The position numbers and the translations under genes are program-made. The notes below the pieces were generated by a model. It was not told where the DNA came from, searched no databases, and saw only the letters and a program-made list of their open reading frames with translations. From JANNBN01 sp031430595 (GTDB lineage: Bacteria; Actinomycetota; Acidimicrobiia; Acidimicrobiales; JANYDT01): a DNA stretch of 64,000 bases. Location: assembly GCA_031430595.1 (NCBI GenBank), contig JANPBU010000021.1:1-64000 (forward strand), read 5' to 3'. Positions 53,159 to 60,745 of this stretch are shown here, one piece after another. The number at the start of each line of letters is the position of its first letter. Position 1 is the stretch's first letter.

Positions 53159-53979
53159 GCAGGAACCACCGCGATTGGTCGCACAGGCGAACCCGTTGCA
53201 CCGGTCAACTTCAGCGGAATCACGACCAACATGAACTCAGAAACGTTCGCCGAGATCAAATCGGTGAGGCGAAGTGTTTCCACGATATTGATTCCCTCGT
53301 CAACTAACAACCGTCGGTGTACTGGCAATGTGGCGTGCCCGCCACCGGGCAGGATTTGTTCGAAGGCAATAGTTTCACCCCCGGCGAGGCGCACCCCATG
53401 ATCAATGATCCAGTCGGCGGCCGACACATCGGGTCCGGGTGCACCCCCGTGTTTCCCCTCGTACATTGCGCGGTTAGTCCAATGTTCAGCCCACCCTGTG
53501 CCGATTAGTAACGCATCGCCTTTTGTAACGCTGACACTCTGGCGAACACAGGCAGCATCGAGATCACCGGCGGTAACGGCTTCGCCAGGCTGTAATATAT
53601 CGACCCCGCGAAGGCCCGCAATATCAAGCAACACACCACGCCCAATAAACGGAGGCACACGTTCAATACCGAACTGGGTGAAACCTTTGGCAGTGGTTAC
53701 TGAGGCTGCATCGACTTGTTCATACAAGAACCCGTCCTGACTTACGTGACACAGCGCATCGATATGCGTACCTACGTGTACGCCGGTCACGATCCAGTCG
53801 TTGGCCGCACTCCCACCATCGGAACGAACGACGTCACCGTGGCGTCGAACCAACGAATGTTGATAAATGGGGTGGTTAGGGCTTTGCGGCATCCCAACCT
53901 CGTATGCCTGCGCAAGGTCGAACACCTTCGCGCCGGAAAGTGTCGAGAAGAGTGCCTGCATTTGGTCCACTGAGCCCAC
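53155..53979 (-). CDS. Cyclase / kynurenine-formamidase-like metal hydrolase
   Basis: 274 residues from GTG 53979. The metal site HxGTHxDxxxH is present (GVHVGTHIDALCH), together with DALLIGTGWAEHW, the tail motif ETIAFEQILPGGGHATLPVHRRLLVDEGI and the usual final strand ISANVSEFMLVVIPLKLTGATGSPVRPIAV. Family members include KynB and isatin hydrolase. It lies between the CoA-transferase (1-bp TAGTG overlap) and MmgE/PrpD genes, so it probably opens a cyclic amide, lactone or similar ring. Confidence 0.88.
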   Translation of the reverse strand: MGSVDQMQALFSTLSGAKVFDLAQAYEVGMPQSPNHPIYQHSLVRRHGDVVRSDGGSAANDWIVTGVHVGTHIDALCHVSQDGFLYEQVDAASVTTAKGFTQFGIERVPPFIGRGVLLDIAGLRGVDILQPGEAVTAGDLDAACVRQSVSVTKGDALLIGTGWAEHWTNRAMYEGKHGGAPGPDVSAADWIIDHGVRLAGGETIAFEQILPGGGHATLPVHRRLLVDEGINIVETLRLTDLISANVSEFMLVVIPLKLTGATGSPVRPIAVVPA

Positions 53980-55190
53980 TAAACGACACCCTTTGCTTGC
54001 AGCTCGGCGAGTCGTTGGGGGGTAACCCCGATGTCGGCCAGTACCGAAGCGGTGTCAGCCCCTTTTGGTCGCCCAGCCCAACGAATTGCACCAGGCGTTT
54101 GCGAAAACCGCCACATTAGATTCTGCATTCGAACCTCACCAAGTTCAGGATCTTCTACTCGGGTAAACGTATCGAGTGCCTCAAACTGAGGGTCTTCAAA
54201 CATGTCGCTCACGTCATAAATCGGAGCCACAGCCGCTTCGGCTGCTTCGAACCCCGCAATTACGTCGTCCAAGTTTCTTGCGGCAACCCAGTCGGCAACG
54301 TAACCATCGAGAAAATCAGCGCGCTGAGCACGTTCGGAACCCGACGAGAACCATGGTTCGTCAATTACTTCAGGGTGGCCAACTAACTGCATAACCCGCT
54401 CGGCGATCGAGTTTGCACTCGTAGATACCGCAACCCATTTTTCATCGAGTGTCTTGTAGGCATTGCGTGGGGCATTGTTGACGCTTCGATTGCCCATCCG
54501 CGGCTGAAGTTCGCCGAGCTGATCGTAGATAGTTGGCCCAGGACCAAGCACCGTCACGATTGGTTCGATAATCGCCAGATCAATGATTTGACCCGTGCGT
54601 TGTGTTGTCTCACCGGAGGTCTGACGATCTCTTGCGAAGAGAGCCATCGTGACGGCGCTCGTTAATGACAACGCGCTGATCCCATCGGCCAAACCGAATG
54701 GCGGAAGCGAAGGAGGCCCGTCGGGTTCACCCGTTGATGCAGCGAAACCGCTCATTGCTTCGGCGAGAGTGCCGAACCCGGGACGATGCGACATGGGCCC
54801 GAACTGACCGAAACCGGTCACCCGGGCGAGTATCAGCCGGGGGTTTCGTTCGAATAACACCTCGGGGCCGAGACCCCATTTTTCGAACGTACCTGGCCGA
54901 AAATTCTCGACCACCACATCGGCCGATTCAACCAGTTGCAGAAACAACACGCGACCCTCTGACGAGTTGAGATTAAGTGTGATGCATTGCTTGTTTCGGC
55001 CGAGCATCTTCCACCACAACCCAACCCCGTTCTTAGATGCGCCATGAGTTCTCACGGGGTCACCACGGGGGTGTTCAATTTTGATGACGTCGGCCCCGTG
55101 ATCGCCCAGGATGGTCGCCATGAGCGGCCCTGCGATCAGAGTTGCGCAGTCAAGGACTCGAATTCCCGAAAGGGCACCAGGTGACTGCAT
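53979..55190 (-). CDS. Family III CoA-transferase (CaiB/BaiF type)
   Basis: 403 residues from ATG 55190. The N-terminus SGIRVLDCATLIAGPLMATILGDHGADVIKIEHP, NKQCITLNLNSSEGR, VVENFRPGTFEKWGL and ARVTGFGQFGP are canonical. In the nucleophile region (GQIIDLAIIEPIV) the position that is Asp in formyl-CoA transferase reads Glu, while the Asp two residues after Gly-Gln is kept, as in racemase-like members. It may be a CoA-transferase or an acyl-CoA racemase. It is first in the operon with the cyclase and MmgE/PrpD genes. Confidence 0.9.
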   Translation of the reverse strand: MQSPGALSGIRVLDCATLIAGPLMATILGDHGADVIKIEHPRGDPVRTHGASKNGVGLWWKMLGRNKQCITLNLNSSEGRVLFLQLVESADVVVENFRPGTFEKWGLGPEVLFERNPRLILARVTGFGQFGPMSHRPGFGTLAEAMSGFAASTGEPDGPPSLPPFGLADGISALSLTSAVTMALFARDRQTSGETTQRTGQIIDLAIIEPIVTVLGPGPTIYDQLGELQPRMGNRSVNNAPRNAYKTLDEKWVAVSTSANSIAERVMQLVGHPEVIDEPWFSSGSERAQRADFLDGYVADWVAARNLDDVIAGFEAAEAAVAPIYDVSDMFEDPQFEALDTFTRVEDPELGEVRMQNLMWRFSQTPGAIRWAGRPKGADTASVLADIGVTPQRLAELQAKGVV

Positions 55191-55285
55191 CAACTCAGAA
55201 GTTATCAGCCTGACTCGTAGACTGTTCCACCGAGCGGACCACTATTTCGCTGTGCGGAACAACAATTTGAGCTGAGGGTCGAGAG

Positions 55286-56221
55286 GTGACACACTTCCAG
55301 ACAATGCTTGCAGTCACCCTTACCGCCTTCGGAACACCACCAACGCTGGAAGTGATGGCAGTCGATGACCCTGTGGCAGGCCCCGGCGAGGTAGTTATTG
55401 ACCTGATCGCGGCCGATGTCATCCCGCTCGACAAACAAATCGCGTGCGGATTCTTCCCGCCAGCCAAAACGGTCCCGCTTCAGGTTGGGGTTTCAGCAGT
55501 TGGCCGACGTCGAGACACAGGTCGAGTGGTTTCGGTGCAGGGTGGTCACGTCGGAATGGGTTGGTCGCGACCGGGTTGCTTTGCATCCTCATTCGTTGCG
55601 CCGATCAACGTACTCGCCGAGCTTCCCGAAGGATGTGATCCCCTCATCGCAGCTGCAGGAACTGAAACGGCCATGACGGCCCTGCTTGTGCTTCAGGACC
55701 ACGCAATTGTTCGATCCGGCGAGAAGGTTTTGGTACTTGGCGCAAACGGTGGGGTCGGTCGAGCATGCATGCAACTCGCTACCCACCTTGGGGCCGAAGT
55801 CATTGCTGCGGCCCGCCAACCAGCAACCGTTATCGCCCCGGCCGGAACCCGAATCATTGGTTACGACCAAATAGTTGGATTGGGTGCTGACGTGATTGTC
55901 GACCCTGTCGGTGGGCCCTTTTTTCAAACCGCAATCTTGGCCGGGGCGCATCGATGCCGGCATGTGTTTCTGGGGTACGGCGCTGGCGCAACGGTCGAAC
56001 TCAAACTTCCGCTGTTGATGATTGCCGAGCATCGAATCTTGGGGTTTAACGAGCACGCCGTAGGCCATGAACGCGTTATGAGCGTCACGGAAGAAGCGTT
56101 GCAGTTACTGGCACAAGGCGTATTCGATCCGCTTATGGGGGCAAGTTATTCGCTGTCTGACTCCGACGTCGCTTATGGCGCCGTCGGTACCGGTATCGGC
56201 CGAGTACTTCTTACCCCCTAG
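55286..56221 (+). CDS. MDR-superfamily quinone oxidoreductase-like protein
   Basis: 311 residues from GTG 55286, chosen for GAGGG seven bases upstream; ATG 55304 is the alternative. The N-terminal GroES-like fold lacks zinc ligands. The Rossmann site is VLVLGANGGVGRACMQLATHLGAEVIAAARQ, followed by VGLGADVIVDPVGGPFF. It lacks the structural zinc Cys cluster, so it belongs to the zinc-independent QOR-like group using NADPH. It is divergent from the CoA-transferase operon and is followed by a membrane protein after 12 bp. Confidence 0.85.
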   Translation: MTHFQTMLAVTLTAFGTPPTLEVMAVDDPVAGPGEVVIDLIAADVIPLDKQIACGFFPPAKTVPLQVGVSAVGRRRDTGRVVSVQGGHVGMGWSRPGCFASSFVAPINVLAELPEGCDPLIAAAGTETAMTALLVLQDHAIVRSGEKVLVLGANGGVGRACMQLATHLGAEVIAAARQPATVIAPAGTRIIGYDQIVGLGADVIVDPVGGPFFQTAILAGAHRCRHVFLGYGAGATVELKLPLLMIAEHRILGFNEHAVGHERVMSVTEEALQLLAQGVFDPLMGASYSLSDSDVAYGAVGTGIGRVLLTP

Positions 56222-56233
56222 AGGTAAGCGCAC

Positions 56234-57604
56234 ATGTATTTGTGGCTGAAGGCGCTCCATATTCTTATGGTGGTTGTGTGGCTCGGAACCGATATTGGTA
56301 CGTTCGCTTCATTTAATAGAGTGCTCGACACCACGTTGTCAGTACCGACGCGACTTTCGATGAGTCGATTGTCGAACCTGCTTGACCAGGGTCCTCGGTC
56401 GGCGCTGGTGATTCTATTGATGCTTGGGCTCACCATGACCCAGCAGGGTGGGTGGGGTTTGGCTGGTGATGCCGGTCGGCTGCTATCCGTAGCGGCGACG
56501 CTGATCGGAATTGTTTGGTTTGCGGGTATCTGGCACCAGTACTGGGTGAATCACCCTCCGCTTGGGGTAGTGAGAAGCCCTGCGCATGTTACGGCCACCT
56601 CTAGGTTTCGTACGGTTGATTTGTGGTGGCGGATTGGTGTGGCAAGTGCATTGCTTGCGACCGCGGTGTACTCGCTCAGCAAACACAACGCAGCCCCAAT
56701 CAGTGCGAATTGGTTGTCATGGAAGTTGGTACTTTTCGCTGGAATCGTTGCTGACGGTGTGCTGATTCGTCTTTTGCTTCCAAAGTTAGGCGGTGCGATT
56801 GTCGCAATCGCAACTAAAGGGTCATCGGCCGAACGCGAAGCTGACCTAGCTCGACACGGACGAACGGCAAAGATATATGTACTTATTATCTGGGGGTTTT
56901 TAATAGCGGTGAGTGCTTTGGCAGTCATGAAACCCTCGGCTGATGTACACCTGTACGGGGTGGTCAAAACGCTGCATGTTCTTTCGATCGCAACGTGGTT
57001 CGGCGTAGATCTCGGGGTGTTTTTGTGCGCGAAATTGTCGCTTGATAGGAAGCTCAGCGCAGAGTCCCGAGCCCAGTTCGCTCGACTCTTCAGTCAACTC
57101 GACCTTGGGCCCCGAATATCGCTTCTCGTGACCGTGCCGATGGGTGTGACTCTCACGCATCTCAGATGGGGTTGGCTGAACGGGAGATCGGGAGTGAAGG
57201 TTGGGGGTGTTGCATTGGCGGTGTTCGTGGTTGCGTGGGTGGTACTCGTCGTGCGGCAACATTCGCTACCGGCCCCGTACGATCGAATGTTTGCCAAGGT
57301 TGATGCCGGCCTGCGAATTGCTTTAGTGGCGGCCATGGTTGCGTTCGCAGCAGCGACCATTCACGACAACTTGTGGATTGGCCTCAAAGCAATATTCTTT
57401 GCCGTGATGGTGCTGTGTGGTCTGTACATTCGTTACGGGCTGAAAGACTTTGGGCCAGCTTTCGCAGCCACACAGAAAGATGATGCGAGCACCGAGGTGT
57501 TTGTAAGTGCGCAGAACATAATGAAAAGTGTGTACACGCCAGTGTTTCTGATTTGGGCACTACTCATCGTGAGCATCGTGTTGGCAACGGTGAAGCCAAC
57601 GTAA
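56234..57604 (+). CDS. Membrane protein with duplicated CopD/DUF2269-like domain
   Basis: 456 residues, about ten to twelve hydrophobic helices. Two homologous halves are visible: YLWLKALHILMVVVWLGTDIGTF at residues 2-24 and LYGVVKTLHVLSIATWFGVDLGVF at about 238-261. Each is followed by a similar pattern of an amphipathic LSxxxRLxxLLDQGPR / ARLFSQLDLGPR segment and further helices with His residues. This resembles CopD or DUF2269 four-helix membrane modules, which may bind haem or copper through the conserved His. It is probably cotranscribed with the upstream oxidoreductase. Confidence 0.65.
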   Translation: MYLWLKALHILMVVVWLGTDIGTFASFNRVLDTTLSVPTRLSMSRLSNLLDQGPRSALVILLMLGLTMTQQGGWGLAGDAGRLLSVAATLIGIVWFAGIWHQYWVNHPPLGVVRSPAHVTATSRFRTVDLWWRIGVASALLATAVYSLSKHNAAPISANWLSWKLVLFAGIVADGVLIRLLLPKLGGAIVAIATKGSSAEREADLARHGRTAKIYVLIIWGFLIAVSALAVMKPSADVHLYGVVKTLHVLSIATWFGVDLGVFLCAKLSLDRKLSAESRAQFARLFSQLDLGPRISLLVTVPMGVTLTHLRWGWLNGRSGVKVGGVALAVFVVAWVVLVVRQHSLPAPYDRMFAKVDAGLRIALVAAMVAFAAATIHDNLWIGLKAIFFAVMVLCGLYIRYGLKDFGPAFAATQKDDASTEVFVSAQNIMKSVYTPVFLIWALLIVSIVLATVKPT

Positions 57605-57617
57605 AACTCACACCGAT

Positions 57618-58937
57618 TTATGCGGTCTGCGATGTGTTTTCTTGTTTCGCAACAACAGCCATTGCCGGTTCACCAGCTGATGAAGAGGCTTCGATATAAC
57701 GTTCAGTTTTTACCCACCCGTGACGTCTGGTCACAATTCGGGCAAGTGCTTTCCAACCGGCGACATACCAAATGAGTTGAAACAACGCATAAGCGTGGGC
57801 GGTCAAAAACGTTTTGACGACACTCTGTTCGCGGGTTCGGTGACGATAGTGAAATAACACAATCAATGCCGGGCCGAACGTGAACAGATACCAAACTACG
57901 AGCGACGTCCAGAATCGACCGCTGCTGATTGACTCTGATGACGCCAAAATTCGATAGATCAAGAACGCGTGAGCAGCGAGAATCACTACCGGCCAAACAA
58001 TGCAAAGCAGTGCTGGGAATAGCAGCGAATACAACACGTCGACTGCTGCAGCAAACTTCATTCGAGATGCCAAAATCGAAGGTATGCGCCGCCACGCCTG
58101 AAAGAGCCCTTGAACCCAACGAGTGCGTTGGCGAATCAGGCGACCGACGCTTTCCAGCCCCTGTTGCCCAACCGATGTTGAGGTAACAACTCTGAGTTCC
58201 CACCCTCTGGACAGCAATTGAAGGCCGAGATCAAGATCTTCCACTAGGCACTCAGACCAGGGCGCATCGCCGAGCTCACGAAGCGCCATAAGGCGAGTGA
58301 ACTGACCGTTTCCGCCCAAACCCGATGAGCCGATTCGAGATCGGCCCTGTTGCACAAGTTCGGTGAAGCTGGTGAACTCCACATCTTGAAGGCGCCCGAT
58401 CAGGCTCGACCTATTTCGGATGCGAACAAGGATTTGGCAGCCGGCAACCTGCGGGTCGAGAAACCAAGGAAGCACCCGTTCAACTGCAGTTTCGTCGATG
58501 ACACCGTCGGCATCCATGACGCAAACAACCACGTTTTCGAGTGTGAGGCCGAGTTCGGTTGCCCACGAAATCAGCGACCGGTAACCGTGGTTTAGGGCCT
58601 CACCTTTGCCTTGGCGGGCGTTTGGGGAGATTCGGGTGACGAGCAATACTCGCCCCGGATGTGCTGCGACAAACGATTCGACCTGGGCGGCCGTTGCGTC
58701 GTCGCTACCGTCATCAACAACAACCACCCGTGACTTCGCAATCGAAAGAAGCCGTTCAAGGGTTGAGGTAATGACCCGTTCTTCGTTGAGGCAGGGAACA
58801 AGAAAAATTGGAACGAGGTGAGCGACCGACCCAAATGGGGGGTGCTGGGCGCGACGTCCGGCTAAGGAAACCGAAATGAGGTAGATGAGGGACAAAACAA
58901 CGACAATGTTTGCCGCCGCGGTAATGCCACTGAACAT
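57618..58937 (-). CDS. Processive family-2 membrane glycosyltransferase
   Basis: 439 residues from ATG 58937. An N-terminal helix is followed by the GT2 core: VPCLNEERVI, VVVVDDGSDDAT, the DxD-like VCVMDADGVID, the acceptor-site VEDLDLGLQLLSRGW and the processive motif Q-R-T-R-W (RLIRQRTRWVQG). Four C-terminal helices follow. It is of the BcsA/NodC/hyaluronan-synthase-like type and so probably synthesises or extends a surface polysaccharide. No c-di-GMP PilZ domain is present. The 60-residue membrane protein directly upstream (19-bp gap) may be a partner. Confidence 0.88.
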   Translation of the reverse strand: MFSGITAAANIVVVLSLIYLISVSLAGRRAQHPPFGSVAHLVPIFLVPCLNEERVITSTLERLLSIAKSRVVVVDDGSDDATAAQVESFVAAHPGRVLLVTRISPNARQGKGEALNHGYRSLISWATELGLTLENVVVCVMDADGVIDETAVERVLPWFLDPQVAGCQILVRIRNRSSLIGRLQDVEFTSFTELVQQGRSRIGSSGLGGNGQFTRLMALRELGDAPWSECLVEDLDLGLQLLSRGWELRVVTSTSVGQQGLESVGRLIRQRTRWVQGLFQAWRRIPSILASRMKFAAAVDVLYSLLFPALLCIVWPVVILAAHAFLIYRILASSESISSGRFWTSLVVWYLFTFGPALIVLFHYRHRTREQSVVKTFLTAHAYALFQLIWYVAGWKALARIVTRRHGWVKTERYIEASSSAGEPAMAVVAKQENTSQTA

Positions 58938-58956
58938 GATGTGACGATAAGGCCGA

Positions 58957-59139
58957 TCAGTCGCCGAGTGAGCGACGAGCCAACGAGCGAGCAACCACTA
59001 CGAGAAGCAGTAGGACAAAGAGCACCGCAGCAGTAATAACGACACCAGCCATGCCGCCAAAGCCGTAATCAGAAAGGCCGGCCACACCGACAACGGATCC
59101 GCTTAATCCGAATGTGGCAATCGATTGCGGTGCGTACAT
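58957..59139 (-). CDS. Small single-span membrane protein
   Basis: 60 residues from ATG 59139, preceded by GAGGT at six bases; the frame is open upstream to 59229 but has no better start. The Gly/Ser-rich N-terminus (SIATFGLSGSVVGVAGL) is followed by one strong membrane helix (MAGVVITAAVLFVLLLLVVVARS cores at about 32-52) and a basic tail (ARRSLGD). Located 19 bp upstream of the glycosyltransferase, it is probably in the same operon. I recognise no family. Confidence 0.65.
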   Translation of the reverse strand: MYAPQSIATFGLSGSVVGVAGLSDYGFGGMAGVVITAAVLFVLLLLVVVARSLARRSLGD

Positions 59140-59235
59140 GTTGAGACCTCGGGGGTTCACGCAACAGGCGCGTGGAGCGTGGGAACCTGCAAAGTGTAGA
59201 CCGAAGAATTGACCCGGGAGGCGTATCAACTGGCT

Positions 59236-60138
59236 TCAAAGCGAAGCGGATGATCTCAAAAGGTAACGCTGCCCGACCCCATCGAGGGAAGTGCAAGCAG
59301 ACGAACGATTGCCAAGCGTTACCATTTGACCGAAGGTATGACCACTTGTAGTGAGTTCGAGAGCAACTTCGTCCAGGTGCGGGCAATGAAACTCTACGAG
59401 AGGAAGCCCCCCAGGTAGCGGCCAGGTTGAAATATCGACGCCTTCAGATGCGCCTCCGTCGATGAAACCAAGTTGCTCAAACCGGATGGGCGACACGCCT
59501 TGATCGGCCAGCAAGCTCATTCGGCAACGATCGGGATGTGGAAGTTGAAGAAATTCGCCTAGTTCGGGGGTATCGATCACCGCATCGGCCACGAGGGTCA
59601 ATCCTGCGGCACCGGTCCAGGTTGCGTTAGCTGCATCAACAGAGCCCACGATATTGACCACCGAGTGAACTTCGCTGTGTAGCCGATCGGGAAATCGGTC
59701 CAACACGCTTGGTCTGCGCCGCGTTATGTCGACGAACACCACAATGACCCCATCGGGCCCCACACACTTACCCTCTTGTAGGTGCATCGGGCCGAACTGA
59801 TAGTCAAGTTGCCCGAACGCCGTGTTTGCCCCCACTGCTGAAGCAACAGTCAATGAACGTCCCATATCGGTGGTGTAGAGATCGATTGCGTGCGGTCCCC
59901 GATCGAAGGGTCCGATTGCCGGTCGATGGCGGCTGGTTGACACCAGTCGAAGGTGGCCGGCGATCGCGTCGGGCATACACAGCAAAACTTCGGTCGTCGG
60001 TTCGGTACATCCGTAGAGGCTCACGGATTGTTCGGTGTCGAGTTGCACTCGTGATCGTTCGATGAAACCAAACGAAGTCCAAAAGGCCACACTTTCTGGA
60101 AGGTTCGTGCAACCAAGGACGCAAACCGCAGGGCTCAT
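59236..60138 (-). CDS. VOC-superfamily (glyoxalase/dioxygenase-like) protein
   Basis: 300 residues from ATG 60138, with GGGA six bases upstream; ATG 60144 is also possible. Two VOC modules: residues about 4-130 (VLGCTNLPESVAFWTSFGFIERSR, KCVGPDGVIVVFVDITRR) and about 145-270 (HSVVNIVGSVDAANATWTGAAGLTLVAD). The first matches the paired beta-alpha-beta-beta-beta pattern well; metal ligands (His, Glu) cannot be assigned by eye. It may be a dioxygenase, a resistance protein or a lyase. Confidence 0.75.
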   Translation of the reverse strand: MSPAVCVLGCTNLPESVAFWTSFGFIERSRVQLDTEQSVSLYGCTEPTTEVLLCMPDAIAGHLRLVSTSRHRPAIGPFDRGPHAIDLYTTDMGRSLTVASAVGANTAFGQLDYQFGPMHLQEGKCVGPDGVIVVFVDITRRRPSVLDRFPDRLHSEVHSVVNIVGSVDAANATWTGAAGLTLVADAVIDTPELGEFLQLPHPDRCRMSLLADQGVSPIRFEQLGFIDGGASEGVDISTWPLPGGLPLVEFHCPHLDEVALELTTSGHTFGQMVTLGNRSSACTSLDGVGQRYLLRSSASL

Positions 60139-60174
60139 CAGCATTCCCAGAGTGTTTCACGCAAGAATCGCTCC

Positions 60175-60678
60175 ATGACAACCGAGCCGACAACCGAGCC
60201 GACAACAGAGCCGACAACAGAGCCGACGTATCCGAGTTTCAGTCGGGGCCCAGAAATAGACGCCGAGCGGTTTATTGACGGTTTCATCGATTCGATTATT
60301 GATGAGCGAATCGCCGACATCGTGGCGGGGTACGACCCGAGCGACAACACCTACGTCTTTCTTGAAGGGCCGCGTTGGTCAACGAAAACCGGTAAACGGG
60401 TGGCGTTCGGGTGGGGTGCTTTTGTGGATTCGCCCATCAGAATGCACGCAAAGCGGTGGGTTGAAGGGCCGTTTAGTCAGATATCAGGCTCGTTAGGTTG
60501 GATAGCTGGGATCATCGATCTTGACGTGATTGCCGGAGGAAAACCTGTACAGATTCGCCTTCGGGGAACGTATGTTCTGCATGAACATTTGCCCGGTGTG
60601 TGGGGTATTGTGCATGAACACTTCAGTCAGCCGATGGCCGACCCATATGGGCTCGGTGATTGGCTACCCCCAACCTGA
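60175..60678 (+). CDS. SnoaL-like/NTF2-fold hypothetical protein with TEPT repeats
   Basis: 167 residues. The N-terminus is four TEPT repeats (60178-60225, 12-bp units), then a domain around residues 25-160 (IDGFIDSIIDERIADIVAGYDPSDNTYVFLEGPRWSTKTGKRVAFGWGAFVDS, then HEHLPGVWGIVHEHFSQPMADPYGL). The last segment with its VHEHFS strand is the SnoaL_3/ketosteroid-isomerase-like NTF2 pattern. It is divergent from the VOC gene with 36 bp between starts. The function is unknown. Confidence 0.65.
   Translation: MTTEPTTEPTTEPTTEPTYPSFSRGPEIDAERFIDGFIDSIIDERIADIVAGYDPSDNTYVFLEGPRWSTKTGKRVAFGWGAFVDSPIRMHAKRWVEGPFSQISGSLGWIAGIIDLDVIAGGKPVQIRLRGTYVLHEHLPGVWGIVHEHFSQPMADPYGLGDWLPPT
60178..60225 (+). repeat. 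Four 12-bp tandem repeats
   Basis: Four units of the form ACAAC(C/A)GAGCCG follow the start codon and encode TTEP-type repeats. The 12-bp unit is a multiple of three, so copy-number change preserves the frame. Confidence 0.85.
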
Positions 60679-60745
60679 ATCTGGTTTCGACCCCCATTTG
60701 CCCCGTTTTGGGTCGGTTGAACTCAGGCACCAAAGCTGCCGACAT

